Origin: Microbacterium sp. zg-Y625 | GTDB taxonomy: Bacteria > Actinomycetota > Actinomycetes > Actinomycetales > Microbacteriaceae | Reading direction: 5' to 3' | DNA: 64,000 bases | NCBI RefSeq assembly: GCF_030246925.1 | Contig: NZ_CP126740.1 | Span: forward strand, 1,116,001 to 1,180,000 | Shown here: one piece after another, positions 7,563 to 17,924 of the stretch | How the letters are laid out: every line of letters begins with the position of its first letter | How positions within the stretch are numbered: position 1 is the stretch's first letter | The notes under the pieces: model-generated | What the model was told of the DNA's origin: nothing | The model's input: the letters and a program-made list of their open reading frames with translations, nothing else | Database searches by the model: none | Translations under genes and position numbers: made by a program

Positions 7563-9215
7563 TCAGTCCCGTCGTCGACGGGACGTCCACAGCAGATAGC
7601 CGCTCAGGCTCGTGAACGCGGTGAGCACGGCACCGGTGATGGCGCGCTGCCACGTGCGCAGGCGGTCGTCGCGGCCCATCAGCTGACCGATGCTGTTGAT
7701 GAGTGCCGCAGTGATGATGCCGGCGACCACGCGGTTGCCGATGCGCTCGGCGCGGGCGAAGAGCGGGACGAGCTCTGTCGCGCGCAGGTGGACCTCGATG
7801 CCGTTGTCATCGACCGACTCGATCAGCCGGCGAAGACGCGTGGGCAACTCGAGCATGAGCGCGCCGGCATCGATCGACGCGCGTCCTATGCGCTTGGACA
7901 GCGCCTCGAACGACAGCCGACGGCGGATGAGGCGGCGGGCGTAGGGCGTGAGCACCGCGTTCAGGTCGAACGCGGGATCGAGCTGCACGCCCACCCCCTC
8001 GATGACGACGAGCGTGCGCACCACGAGGGAGATCTCGTGCGGCAGCTGCAGGTGGCTCTCGCGGAGGATGCGGAGCAGATCGGTGACCATGCGGGTGAAG
8101 TGGATGTCGCCGAGGGGCTTGTCGAAGTGCTGCGAGAGGAAGGACGCCACACTCGCGCGCAGGGCTCGCCGGTCCACCGACCCCTGGGTGACGGACAGCT
8201 CGATCAGTGCGTTGGCGAGGGCTTCGGAGTCGCGGGTCCCCGTGCCGATGAACACATCGGCGAGCTGATCGGCCAGTTCTTCGCTGAGCTCGCCGACCAT
8301 GCCGAAGTCGATGAAAGCGAGCGTGCCGTCGGGGTGGACGAAGAGATTGCCGGGATGCAGGTCGGCGTGGAAGAACCGGTCCTCGAAGATCATCGTCAGC
8401 ACGATCTTTCCGCCCGCCTCGGCCAGCGCGCCGGGGTCGATGCCTGCGGCATCCAGGGCTTGCCGATCACTCACCTTGATGCCGGTCATGCGCTCGAGAG
8501 TGAGTACGCGGGAGGTGGTGGTCTCCCAGAACACCCGGGGGATCACGACCCCGCGGCGGGTGGCGAAGTTCTCCGCGAACCGCTCGGCATTGCGGGCCTC
8601 GCGCAGGTAGTCGAGCTCGGCGCGCAGCGTGTCGGAGAACTCCTTCACGATGCCGGTGATGTTGTAGGAGCGGGCCAGCGACGACACCCTCGCCGCTCGC
8701 CCGGCGAGGGTGTTGATGATCTCGAGGTCGTCCTGCACCTGCCGGACCACCTCGGGGCGGCGCACCTTCACCACGACGGGCGTGCCGTCGCCGAGGGTCG
8801 CCGCGTGCACCTGACCGATCGAGGCGGATGCCATCGGGGTCCAATCGAACGACGCGAAGAGTTCCTCCGGGTCGCTGCCCAGCTCCTGGTGGACGGTCTC
8901 CCGGATCCGCTCGGCGGGCACCGCGGGTCCGGCATCCTGCAGCTTCGACAGCTCGGTGATGTAGGCCGGCGGCAGCAGGTCGGTTCGCGTCGACAGCAGC
9001 TGACCCAGCTTGATGAACGTCGGACCGAGGTCCTCGAGGACCAGCCGCAGCTGGGTCGGCGCGTCGGCCGGCGGCGCGGGCGGAGTGCCGGCTGCGGCCC
9101 GCCGGCGCGAGGGGAGGAACCGGGTGATGCCGAGTTCGCCGGCGAGAAAGCCCAGACCGTGGCGGGCGAGCGTGTCGGCGATCTCCTGATACCTGCCCAG
9201 CGGTGGTGGCTGCAT
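7563..9215 (-). CDS. ABC1/UbiB-family atypical kinase (AarF-like)
   Basis: A 550-residue ABC1 (ADCK/UbiB) protein. The KxGQ-type motif appears as FIKLGQLLSTRTD (about residue 70-80). An Ala-rich nucleotide loop follows in MASASIGQVHAA with the lysine in VVVKVRRPEV, then the catalytic FFHADLHPGNLF and the metal-binding FIDFGMVG. The C-terminus has two hydrophobic segments that probably anchor it to the membrane. Family members support quinone or lipid homeostasis through ATPase activity. Start 9215 (MQPPPLGRYQE) matches relatives. An ATG at 9251 would add 12 unrelated residues. Confidence 0.9.
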   Translation of the reverse strand: MQPPPLGRYQEIADTLARHGLGFLAGELGITRFLPSRRRAAAGTPPAPPADAPTQLRLVLEDLGPTFIKLGQLLSTRTDLLPPAYITELSKLQDAGPAVPAERIRETVHQELGSDPEELFASFDWTPMASASIGQVHAATLGDGTPVVVKVRRPEVVRQVQDDLEIINTLAGRAARVSSLARSYNITGIVKEFSDTLRAELDYLREARNAERFAENFATRRGVVIPRVFWETTTSRVLTLERMTGIKVSDRQALDAAGIDPGALAEAGGKIVLTMIFEDRFFHADLHPGNLFVHPDGTLAFIDFGMVGELSEELADQLADVFIGTGTRDSEALANALIELSVTQGSVDRRALRASVASFLSQHFDKPLGDIHFTRMVTDLLRILRESHLQLPHEISLVVRTLVVIEGVGVQLDPAFDLNAVLTPYARRLIRRRLSFEALSKRIGRASIDAGALMLELPTRLRRLIESVDDNGIEVHLRATELVPLFARAERIGNRVVAGIITAALINSIGQLMGRDDRLRTWQRAITGAVLTAFTSLSGYLLWTSRRRRD

Positions 9216-9388
9216 CGCCCCATCATGTCGACCTGCGGTGCGTGGAGACAAGGGTCGCTGACGTCCTTGTGCAGGTGGCGCCGGGGGCGGATGCTGTGGT
9301 CAGCCGTCGCCCGGGCGCTGCGCGCGCACCGGTCGCGCACCGCTCAATCTGCCGCTCGCGCACCGCCTGCACTGGAGGCCGAAAACTC

Positions 9389-10195
9389 GTGACGAAGACC
9401 CCCGTCGTCAGAGGGGAGTGGCCCCCCGGCATCCCGTACTTCCGGCTCGGTTCGGGCGCGCCGCTGGTGTACCTCCCCGGCTTGTCCGGCAGTCCGCACC
9501 TGCCGTCGGGAGCGGGTCTCTGGATGCAGGGCCGCCTGCTTGCCCCTTTCGCGCGGCGGCGTGACGTGGTGTGGATGCACTGGTCCGAGGGCCTGGTCGC
9601 GCCCGTGACGATGGCGCAGATCGCGGCCGCGCCGGCGGCGGCCATCGGCCCGCACCTGCCCGCGCCGCTGGACGTGGTCGGGGTCTCGACCGGCGGCAGC
9701 GTGGCGCTGCAGCTGGCGCTCGACCACCCGGAGCTCGTTCGCAGACTCGTGATCGTCTCGGCCGCCCACCGGCTGAGCGACCACGGAAGGCAGGTGCAGC
9801 GGGACCTGGCAGCGGCCGTGCACACGGGTCGCACCAGACGGGCCGGCGCGACCATGGGGGCGGAGGTCGCGGCATCGGCGGCGGGGTCCGCCCTCTTCGG
9901 CGCCGCGGGGTGGCTGATGGGACGCAGTACGTTCGCCCATGCGGGCGCCGAGCTTCTCGCGGTCATCGAGGCCGAAGACGACTTCGACGTGGGCGACCGG
10001 TTGGGTCAGGTGGCGGCGCCCACGCTCGTCATCGGTGCCGAGCGGGATCGCTTCTACACGCCGCAGCTCTTCCGCGAGACCGCCGCGCGCATCCCCGACG
10101 GCCGGTCGATCGTGTACCCCGGGGTGGGACACCTGGGAACGACGCTGCACCGGCGGTACCACCGGGATGTGCTGGCGTTCCTCACCGGTCGTTGA
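9389..10195 (+). CDS. Alpha/beta hydrolase
   Basis: A 268-residue alpha/beta-hydrolase with LPGLSGS as oxyanion region, nucleophile motif GVSTGGS (Ser near residue 104), an Asp on the strand of LVIGAERDRFY, and the terminal His in YPGVGHLGTT. The substrate is unknown. GTG 9389 is preceded by GGAGG at 9374-9378 with 10-nt spacing. Longer upstream readings lack homology-like sequence. The last codons, TGR and the stop, lie inside a dispersed repeat (10187-10218). Convergent with rox. Confidence 0.85.
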   Translation: MTKTPVVRGEWPPGIPYFRLGSGAPLVYLPGLSGSPHLPSGAGLWMQGRLLAPFARRRDVVWMHWSEGLVAPVTMAQIAAAPAAAIGPHLPAPLDVVGVSTGGSVALQLALDHPELVRRLVIVSAAHRLSDHGRQVQRDLAAAVHTGRTRRAGATMGAEVAASAAGSALFGAAGWLMGRSTFAHAGAELLAVIEAEDDFDVGDRLGQVAAPTLVIGAERDRFYTPQLFRETAARIPDGRSIVYPGVGHLGTTLHRRYHRDVLAFLTGR

Positions 10196-10218
10196 GCGAG
10201 CGCAGCGAGACGGAACGC
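10187..10218 (+). repeat. Dispersed intergenic repeat (GTTGAGCGAGCGCAGCGAG type), copy 1
   Basis: The core GTTGAGCGAGCGCAGCGAG within 10187-10218 matches the second copy at 24088-24119 with a single difference. It begins inside the hydrolase gene and supplies that gene's stop codon TGA. Similar sequences, in my experience, are abundant after genes in Microbacteriaceae. Their role is unknown. Confidence 0.8.
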
Positions 10219-10223
10219 CCCGC

Positions 10224-11915
<1,692 letters not shown>

Positions 11916-12205
11916 TCAGCCGGGCCGCACCTCGATGCGAAGGATGCGGTCATCTCCGTCACGCGGGTCCGTCCCACCCCACGTCGCCCTGTCGGTGTTC
12001 GATGTGACGATCCACAGCGCGCCGTCCGGTGCCGCCTCGACGGTGCGGATCCGGCCATACGTGCCCTCGAGGTGCGCGATCGGATCCGCCGTCATCACGC
12101 CCCCCATCGACGGGCACCTGCCAGAGTCGCTGGCCGCCGAGTGCTCCGATCCATAGGGAGCCCGCCACGCTCTACGGGGCGAGCCCGCCTCAGGGCTGAT
12201 ACCGA
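11916..12205 (-). pseudogene. C-terminal remnant of a PQQ-dependent glucose/sorbosone-type dehydrogenase
   Basis: Minus-strand fragments match the C-terminus of the GSDH/YliI family in two frames. One reads [20 protein letters not shown] (about 12166-12105). After a G6 run the frame shifts to [20 protein letters not shown] and then [20 protein letters not shown], ending RIEVRPG at stop 11916-11918. Deleting one G restores the join. A TAG two codons before the first fragment and a second frame change upstream show further decay. No more of the roughly 350-residue protein is recognisable before 12205. Intact members are exported sugar dehydrogenases. Confidence 0.8.
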
Positions 12206-12249
12206 GCGCTCGCCTTGTCGGCATCCCTGCCGCACGCCCTCGCGCCCGG

Positions 12250-12312
12250 GATATCGTGAACAGGACAGGGATAGCCCCTGCCATCGTCGTATCGGGAGTA
12301 GACCGGCCGCCC
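12250..12312 (+). promoter_or_regulatory. Leader duplicate 2: promoter-like box and hairpin before mug
   Basis: GATATCGT (a TANNNT box), then CAGGG-ATAGC-CCCTG as a weaker hairpin, then the 23-nt block 12276-12298 shared with leader duplicate 1. GGGAG (12294-12298) is 14 nt before ATG 12313, which is long for a ribosome site. The shared block may therefore do something other than bind ribosomes. Confidence 0.5.
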
Positions 12313-12927
12313 ATGGGTTTCACGCGGGAGCAGCTGCTGGCCTTCCGGGAGCGCACGGTGCCGGATCTCATGCCCGAGCGGCCCCGGCTGGTGTTCGTCG
12401 GGATCAATCCGGGGCTGTGGACGGCCGCCACCGGGGCGCACTTCGCCCGCCCCGGTAACCGGTTCTATCCGGCGCTCGTGGCCGCCGGCATCCTTCCTCG
12501 CCTGCCACGGATCACCGACGACGGCATGTCGCCGGACGATCGCCGGATGCTGCTCGACGCGGGCATCGGTATCTCGAACCTCGTGCACCGGGCGACCGCC
12601 CGAGCGGATGAGCTGTCGCGCGAGGAGCTGCGCGAGGGCGCCCGGCGGCTCGAGGCGGATGCCGGGACGTGGGATGCCGCCGTGATCGCGGTGGTCGGCA
12701 TCACCGCGTATCGACAGGGTTTCGACCGGCCGCGGGCGACGAGCGGCCGCCAGCCCGAAGCGCTCGCCGGGGGAGCGCTGTGGGTCGTGCCGAACCCCAG
12801 TGGGCTGAACGCCCATGACACGGTGACCTCGCTGGCGGCGGCGTACGCCGAGCCCGCCCGCGCCGCCGGCCTTCTCCCCGCCGCCGGCCCTCGCCGATCC
12901 GCTGCTGCCGCCGCCGCCGCAGAGTGA
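12313..12927 (+). CDS. mug: G/U mismatch-specific uracil-DNA glycosylase Mug
   Basis: A 204-residue member of the Mug/TDG family. It shows the water-activating motif [12 protein letters not shown] (about residues 37-48), [11 protein letters not shown], and the intercalation motif [10 protein letters not shown] near residue 160. The enzyme removes U or ethenocytosine opposite G in base excision repair. E. coli Mug has 168 residues, and the extra C-terminal tail here is Ala-rich ([11 protein letters not shown]). Its stop codon TGA lies inside the first unit of repeat array A2, so the repeat may have changed the natural C-terminus. The start is the first ATG matching relatives. Confidence 0.9.
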   Translation: MGFTREQLLAFRERTVPDLMPERPRLVFVGINPGLWTAATGAHFARPGNRFYPALVAAGILPRLPRITDDGMSPDDRRMLLDAGIGISNLVHRATARADELSREELREGARRLEADAGTWDAAVIAVVGITAYRQGFDRPRATSGRQPEALAGGALWVVPNPSGLNAHDTVTSLAAAYAEPARAAGLLPAAGPRRSAAAAAAAE

Positions 12928-12980
12928 GTATTGGTCGCGCCGAGTGAGTATTCGTGGTGCCGAGTGAGTATTCGTGGGCG
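12921..12980 (+). repeat. 20-bp tandem hairpin repeat, array A2 (3 units)
   Basis: Three 20-bp units follow mug directly, the second and third with core CGAGTGAGTATTCG and the first degenerate (AGAGTGAGTATTGG). The mug stop codon is the TGA inside the first GAGTGAGTA. The array points in the direction of mug transcription and ends 41 bp before the M23 peptidase start. Confidence 0.9.
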
Positions 12981-13021
12981 GAGTACCGTGGCGGTCACTC
13001 GGAGACCGGTAGGAGGTGCCC

Positions 13022-13714
13022 ATGATGGCGCTGGCATCCGTGACGCTGGCGCTGCCGTTCGAGGGGCGATGGCTCGTGCAGAACAGCCCCGCCCGGCGGG
13101 TGCCGAGTCACGGCGTGGACGTGCTGGGCCAGCGCTACGCTATCGACTTCGTCGCTGTGGACGACCGCGACAGGACCGCCGACCGTCGCGACTGGCGCAC
13201 TGTGGTGGCGACAGAACCGGCCTCCCGGTTCGTCGCCTTTGGGATGCCGATTCTCGCCCCCGTGGACGGAGTGGTCATCGCGGTGCACGACGGCGAACCC
13301 GACCACGACGCCCGCCGGTCGCAGCTCGCGCTGGTCGGCTACATCGCGGGACAGAGTGCGCGTCTGCGCGCCGGGCCTGCGGCCGTGGCGGGAAACCATG
13401 TCATCCTTCGCGACGGCAGGAGCGGTGCCTGCGTGGCACTGGTGCACCTGCGCGCCGGCTCGCTACGCGTCCGGATCGGGGACCGCGTGACCACCGGGGC
13501 CGTGCTCGCCGAGTGCGGCAACTCGGGCAATTCCACGCAGCCTCACGTGCACGTGCAGGCGATGGATAGTGACGATCTGCGCTCGGCGCGCGGCGTGCCG
13601 ATCCGGTTCTCCCGATACCGGCAGTGGCATCGGGGCGGTCGCGACATCCGTGACGTCGATGCCGGTATCCCGGAGGACGGTGCGATCGTGGCGTCCCTCG
13701 CGCCGCGTGCGTGA
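13022..13714 (+). CDS. M23-family metallopeptidase (LytM-like)
   Basis: A 230-residue protein with the LytM zinc-site pattern: H-x3-D in SHGVDVLG (about 34-38), a glycine-centred strand GMPILAPVDGVV, a lone His in ALVHLRAG, and HVHV (H-x-H) at QPHVHVQ near residue 178. Such enzymes cleave peptidoglycan cross-bridges. There is no signal peptide or membrane segment, which is odd for a wall hydrolase, so it may be cytosolic, non-classically exported or have another role. AGGAGG (13011-13016) precedes ATG 13022. A second ATG lies 3 nt later. Confidence 0.82.
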   Translation: MMALASVTLALPFEGRWLVQNSPARRVPSHGVDVLGQRYAIDFVAVDDRDRTADRRDWRTVVATEPASRFVAFGMPILAPVDGVVIAVHDGEPDHDARRSQLALVGYIAGQSARLRAGPAAVAGNHVILRDGRSGACVALVHLRAGSLRVRIGDRVTTGAVLAECGNSGNSTQPHVHVQAMDSDDLRSARGVPIRFSRYRQWHRGGRDIRDVDAGIPEDGAIVASLAPRA

Positions 13715-13720
13715 ATCTCG

Positions 13721-13784
13721 GCACCGCGAATACTCACTGGGCACCGCGAATACTCACTCGGCACGCCGAATACTCACTCGGCAC
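13721..13784 (-). repeat. 20-bp tandem hairpin repeat, array A3 (3 units)
   Basis: Three 20-bp units in reverse orientation (GAATACTCACTCG on the plus strand). Read on the minus strand they begin 4 nt after the stop codon of the alpha/beta hydrolase gene, so they point in its direction of transcription. One unit can form a 7-bp stem GCCGAGT/ATTCGGC. The array fills the gap between two convergent genes. Confidence 0.9.
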
Positions 13785-13787
13785 GCG

Positions 13788-14582
13788 TCACGAACGCAGG
13801 AACGCGACCCCGGCCTGACGGAAGTCGCGGGAACCCGGCGCGTTGACGTGAGTGCGACCCGGAATCTCGACGAACGTGCCCTGCGGCGCCGCAGACGCCA
13901 GCCGCTGCGACTCCTCGAGGATCGGATCCTCGCTCCCGGTGGCGAACAGCACCGGCTGCATCGGCGGCGACGCCGGGTCGGGGTCGCTGTCGCCCAGCCG
14001 CATCCCCTCGGCGAGCGCGACGAGGGCTCGCAGGTCGTTGCTGGACACCCGCTCCGCCAGCGAGATGTACCGGCGGGTCATGGCATCCTCCACCGGACGC
14101 CCGCCGTCCAGGTACGCCTTCACCTGGTCGATCTGCATGCGCGCGAGCGGCCTGCCGTCTGGGATGCCGCCGAGCACCGCGCGCTCGATCCGGTGCGGAA
14201 CATCCACCGCCGCCTGCCAGCCGACGCGACCCCCGAGCGAGTAGCCCACGTAGCGCACGGAATCGAGCAGATACGTGTCCAGCACCGTGACGAGGTCGGC
14301 GACCAGCCCTGACATCTCATACGATCCCGGGGCGTGCGGCTTGTCGCTGGCGCCGTGACCCCGCTGGTCCACGGCGAGCACCCGGAGCCCCGCCGCGAGC
14401 AGGTCCCGCACCCACCCGGTGGAGACCCAGTTGTCGCGGGTGCTCGAGCCGAACCCGTGTACGCACAACACCGTCGGCGCGGCCTCATCGCCCCACGTGT
14501 ATGTCGCGATGCGGTCGCCGTCGGCCGTCATCACGAACTGCGGTGCGGGCAGGCGGGTCAGTCCGGCGGGTGCGGCATCCAT
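13788..14582 (-). CDS. Alpha/beta hydrolase
   Basis: A 264-residue alpha/beta-hydrolase with HGFGSSTRDNW (oxyanion loop), DQRGHGASDKP, nucleophile elbow GYSLGGR (Ser near 125), an acidic residue in FATGSEDPILEE and a terminal His in PGRTHVNAPG. This layout is typical of small ester or lactone hydrolases. The substrate is unknown. Start 14582 has GGGAT just upstream. An ATG at 14600 lacks a ribosome site. The stop is followed at once by repeat array A3. Confidence 0.85.
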   Translation of the reverse strand: MDAAPAGLTRLPAPQFVMTADGDRIATYTWGDEAAPTVLCVHGFGSSTRDNWVSTGWVRDLLAAGLRVLAVDQRGHGASDKPHAPGSYEMSGLVADLVTVLDTYLLDSVRYVGYSLGGRVGWQAAVDVPHRIERAVLGGIPDGRPLARMQIDQVKAYLDGGRPVEDAMTRRYISLAERVSSNDLRALVALAEGMRLGDSDPDPASPPMQPVLFATGSEDPILEESQRLASAAPQGTFVEIPGRTHVNAPGSRDFRQAGVAFLRS

Positions 14583-14647
14583 ATCCCGATCCTGCCGCAT
14601 CGTGCGACCCGAGGCTCCGTCCGCACCGCGACCGTTACAGTGACCGG

Positions 14648-15064
14648 ATGCCGCGTCCCGCCCGCCGTCGCCTGCTCGCCGCCGTCCTGCTCGCGGCGAC
14701 GATCGGCGCGGGACTCGCCGTGCACCGCTGGGCACCCGACACCGCCGCCTCCGACATCGCCGGGGACGCGCTCTATGCGCTCGCCGCCTACATCGGGCTC
14801 GCGATGCTGCTGCCGCGCGCACGCCCCTGGGGCCTCGGTCTGGCGGCAGCGGCGTGGTGCACCGCCGTCGAGCTGCTCCAGCTGACCGGACTTCCCGAGC
14901 GCCTCGGCACCGCCTTCCCGCCCGCGATGCTCCTCCTCGGTACGGTCTTCGACGCAAGGGATCTGCTGGTCTACCTCCTCATGGTCGCGCTGGCCGGGGC
15001 CGTCGACGCCGCGCTCCTCGCAGCCGCAGGTCGATCGCTGCCACGCCGGACGACGGCGCGGTAG
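14648..15064 (+). CDS. DUF2809 family membrane protein
   Basis: A 138-residue protein with four hydrophobic segments. The segment TAVELLQLTGLPERLGTA and a following DARDLLVYLLM are typical of DUF2809, a VanZ-like small membrane family of unknown role. TACAGT at 14636-14641 lies 6 nt before the ATG, so the transcript is probably leaderless. It diverges from the hydrolase gene at 14582. Confidence 0.82.
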   Translation: MPRPARRRLLAAVLLAATIGAGLAVHRWAPDTAASDIAGDALYALAAYIGLAMLLPRARPWGLGLAAAAWCTAVELLQLTGLPERLGTAFPPAMLLLGTVFDARDLLVYLLMVALAGAVDAALLAAAGRSLPRRTTAR

Positions 15065-15118
15065 CCGCACCCGGCGCCGCCGCAGCGTGGCATCCTGGAC
15101 AGGAAAAAAGGAGCACTC

Positions 15119-16114
15119 ATGCAGCAGCGTCCCCTCGGTCGCACCGGTCGGTCCGTCTCGGCGATCGGCCTCGGAACCTGGCAGCTCGGCGCCGACTGGG
15201 GCGTCGTCGACGAATCCGATGCGCGGGAGGTGCTGGCGGCATCCGTCGACGGGGGAGTGACCCTCTTCGACACCGCCGACGTCTACGGCGACGGACGCAG
15301 CGAATCGGTCATCGGCGCGTTCCTCGCCGAGCGACCCGGTCACGGGATCACGGTCGCGACCAAGATGGGCCGGCGCATGGCGCAGGAGCCCGCGAACTAC
15401 ACCCCCGAGAACTTCCGGGCGTGGACCGACCGGTCCCGTGCCAACCTCCGGGTCGACACCCTGGACCTCGTGCAGCTGCACTGCCCTCCGAGCGAAGTCA
15501 TCGAGGCGGATGCCACCTACGACGCCCTGGATGCCCTCGTCGCCGACGGCACCATCGCCGCGTACGGCGTCTCGGTCGAGACGTGTGCGCAGGCCCTCGC
15601 CGCGATCGCGCGCCCGAACGTCACGAACGTGCAGATCATCGTGAACCCGTTCCGGCTGAAGCCGCTCGACGAGGTGCTGCCTGCCGCGGCGGATGCCGGC
15701 GTCGCGATCTTCGCCCGCGTGCCGCTGGCCTCGGGGCTGCTGAGCGGCAAGTACACGGCCTCGACCACCTTCGCCGAGAACGACCACCGCACGTACAACC
15801 GTCACGGCGAGGCGTTCGACCGCGGCGAGACCTTCTCGGGCGTGGACTACGAGACCGGCCTCGCGGCTGTCGCCGAGCTCACGGCCGCACTGCCCGAGGG
15901 CGTGTCGCTGCCGGCGGCATCGCTCGCGTGGGTGGCATCCCGCCCGGGCGTCACCAGCGTCATCCCGGGCGCGCGCAATGTGCGCCAGGCGTCGTCGAAC
16001 GCGGCGGCTGCGGCCCTGCTGGAGCCGGGCGCCTTCGACATCGACGCGTTCGATGCCGCCGTGCACGCGGTGTACGACCGTCACCTGCGCGCCGACATCC
16101 ACCCGCTCTGGTGA
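15119..16114 (+). CDS. Aldo/keto reductase
   Basis: A 331-residue NADPH-dependent (beta/alpha)8 oxidoreductase. The catalytic tetrad is visible as Asp in LFDTADVYGDG, Tyr in the same motif, Lys in VATKMGRR and His in LVQLHCPP. The C-terminal VIPGARNVRQ is the usual cofactor-phosphate site. It belongs to the YajO/general-stress-like class, and the substrate cannot be assigned. AAGGAG precedes ATG 15119. Confidence 0.9.
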   Translation: MQQRPLGRTGRSVSAIGLGTWQLGADWGVVDESDAREVLAASVDGGVTLFDTADVYGDGRSESVIGAFLAERPGHGITVATKMGRRMAQEPANYTPENFRAWTDRSRANLRVDTLDLVQLHCPPSEVIEADATYDALDALVADGTIAAYGVSVETCAQALAAIARPNVTNVQIIVNPFRLKPLDEVLPAAADAGVAIFARVPLASGLLSGKYTASTTFAENDHRTYNRHGEAFDRGETFSGVDYETGLAAVAELTAALPEGVSLPAASLAWVASRPGVTSVIPGARNVRQASSNAAAAALLEPGAFDIDAFDAAVHAVYDRHLRADIHPLW

Positions 16115-16218
16115 GCACGCGCCGCTGACGCGGCCGGCGCGTGCCACCGCGCCGCGCCGCGCCCCGCCCCTGTGGATCACCCACGCCGCACTCGGGCGCC
16201 GCGCTCTACGCTGGCGCC

Positions 16219-16725
16219 GTGTCGGGACTCCGGGTGACGTGGGAAGCCATGCCTCTCGTGGTTGCGCCGGTGGCGCTCGCCTACGCGCTGTTCGCCGCCG
16301 GCAGCGTCTGGCTCGCCGTGGTCGACCTGAGGGACCACCGGCTTCCGAACGCCCTGGTGCTTCCCCTGTACCCACTGATCCTCGTGCTGTTCGCGGTCGC
16401 GGCCCTCGCCGGCGGCGACGCGGCGCCGCTGCTGAGGTCCCTGCTCGGCGGGGGCGTGCTGTTCCTTCTCTACGCCGCGCTGCGGGCGCTCGGCGGTGGC
16501 GTGGGCGGCGGCGACGTGAAGCTCGCCGGTGTGGTGGGTGTCGTCCTCGGGCACACGGGGTGGGCGGCCGTGCTCACCGGCACCGCCGCCGCGTTCGTCC
16601 TCGGGGGAGTGGTGGCGCTCGGCCTGCTGGCCACGGGGCGCGCCACGCGCACCACCCGCATCGCCTTCGGTCCCTACCTGCTGGGTGGGGCCTGGCTCGC
16701 CCTCGCGGCATCCATCGCCGCCTGA
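16219..16725 (+). CDS. A24-family prepilin peptidase (single catalytic domain)
   Basis: A 168-residue polytopic protein. The two aspartates of type IV prepilin peptidases are visible: Asp in AVVDLRDHRLPN (about residue 34) and Asp in GGGVGGGDVKLAG (about 97). The FGPYLLGGAW segment is the usual C-terminal motif. It lacks the N-methylase domain, as in TadV/CpaA-like enzymes. No pilin or tad genes are near, so its substrate is encoded elsewhere. The start is GTG 16219 with TACGCT 6 nt before it. A longer upstream reading (16141) is Pro/Arg-rich and not membrane-like. Confidence 0.85.
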   Translation: MSGLRVTWEAMPLVVAPVALAYALFAAGSVWLAVVDLRDHRLPNALVLPLYPLILVLFAVAALAGGDAAPLLRSLLGGGVLFLLYAALRALGGGVGGGDVKLAGVVGVVLGHTGWAAVLTGTAAAFVLGGVVALGLLATGRATRTTRIAFGPYLLGGAWLALAASIAA

Positions 16726-16838
16726 CCCCGCGACCTGCAGAGCCGCGTCCGCGCCGACCCACGCAGCCCGCACTTCCACGCTCTCCCCGGGGGCGTCAAG
16801 TCCGGCAGGCCGCCGCGCGGCGCGGCTAGGGTGACGGC

Positions 16839-17924
16839 ATGAGCGAACAGAACGCCGTGCAGAAGGTCATCGCCTGGGCGCTGTCGAGAAAGCCCGTGCG
16901 CGCCCTCCTGCTCTACGTCGAGCACCGCGGCCCCGTCCTGGCCGACAGCGTCACGTACCGCACCCTGTTCAGTGTCTTCGCGGGCGTGCTGCTCGGCTTC
17001 TCTCTGGCAGGTCTCTGGCTCGCGGGCAATCCCGCCGCCTACGACGCGCTGATCTCCGCCGTCGACAACACGATCCCCGGCATCGTCGGGGAGGGGGGCA
17101 TCATCGAGGATCCGCGGTCGGTCGCGGTCAGCACCGGCTTCACCGTGGCCGGCGTGATCTCCCTCATCGGCCTCATCGGCGCCGCGATCGGCGCGGTCGG
17201 TACCCTCCGCACCGCGATGCGGATGATCGCCGACCGCGTGACCGAAGACCTCATGATCGTGTGGGTGCTGCTGCGCAACCTGGCCCTGGCGATCGGCATC
17301 GGGGTGGGGCTCGCGGCGTCCGCGGCGATCACCTTCCTCGGCACCACCGGCCTCACGATCGTCGCTGACTGGTTCGGCATCTCGTCGTCGTCGCCGCTGC
17401 TCGAGATCGGCGGCCGGGTGCTCACGATCGTCGTCGTCTTCGCCCTCGATACCCTCATCGTCGCCGTGTCGTTCCGGGTGCTGTCCGGCCTGCACCCTTC
17501 GGCCAGGGCGCTGTGGAGCGGCGCCGTGCTGGGGGGCATCGGCCTGACGGTGCTGCAGGTGCTGTCCGGGCTGTTCGTCGGTGGCGCCTCGAACAACCCG
17601 CTGCTGGCGACCTTCGCGTCGCTGATCGCGCTGCTGCTGTGGTTCAACCTGTCGGCGCAGGTGATTCTCATCGCGAGCGCCTACATCGTCACCGGCGTCG
17701 AAGAGGAATCCGATCGCGTCCGCGCCCGCTACGGCGCGAAGACATTCGCGCAGCGTCGGGTGCGGCGGGCCGAGAACGCCGTCATGGCCGCCTCCGGTGA
17801 ACTGACCGCCGCGCGTGATGCCGAAGCGGAAGAGCGCAACAAGGCGGCGGAGAACGAAGCCGAAGAGCGCAACAAGGCGGCGGCGAAGGAAGCCCAAGAC
17901 ACCGGCCCGAGGGCGGACGCATGA
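16839..17924 (+). CDS. YihY/BrkB-family inner membrane protein
   Basis: A 361-residue protein with about six membrane segments and the YihY/virulence factor BrkB signature (YRTLFSVFAGVLLG, LFVGGASNNPLLATFA, LLWFNLSAQVILIASAY). The family was once called RNase BN, wrongly. Its role is unknown and may be transport. The C-terminal 50 residues form a charged, probably cytosolic helix with the near-duplicated block EAEERNKAAENEAEERNKAA. TAGGGT lies 6 nt before the ATG. It overlaps the next gene by ATGA. Confidence 0.9.
   Translation: MSEQNAVQKVIAWALSRKPVRALLLYVEHRGPVLADSVTYRTLFSVFAGVLLGFSLAGLWLAGNPAAYDALISAVDNTIPGIVGEGGIIEDPRSVAVSTGFTVAGVISLIGLIGAAIGAVGTLRTAMRMIADRVTEDLMIVWVLLRNLALAIGIGVGLAASAAITFLGTTGLTIVADWFGISSSSPLLEIGGRVLTIVVVFALDTLIVAVSFRVLSGLHPSARALWSGAVLGGIGLTVLQVLSGLFVGGASNNPLLATFASLIALLLWFNLSAQVILIASAYIVTGVEEESDRVRARYGAKTFAQRRVRRAENAVMAASGELTAARDAEAEERNKAAENEAEERNKAAAKEAQDTGPRADA

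Noticed and set aside
12256..12312. Upstream GTG start for mug within the leader
   Set aside because: It would translate the structured leader shared with the gene-less duplicate, and the added residues do not match Mug relatives.
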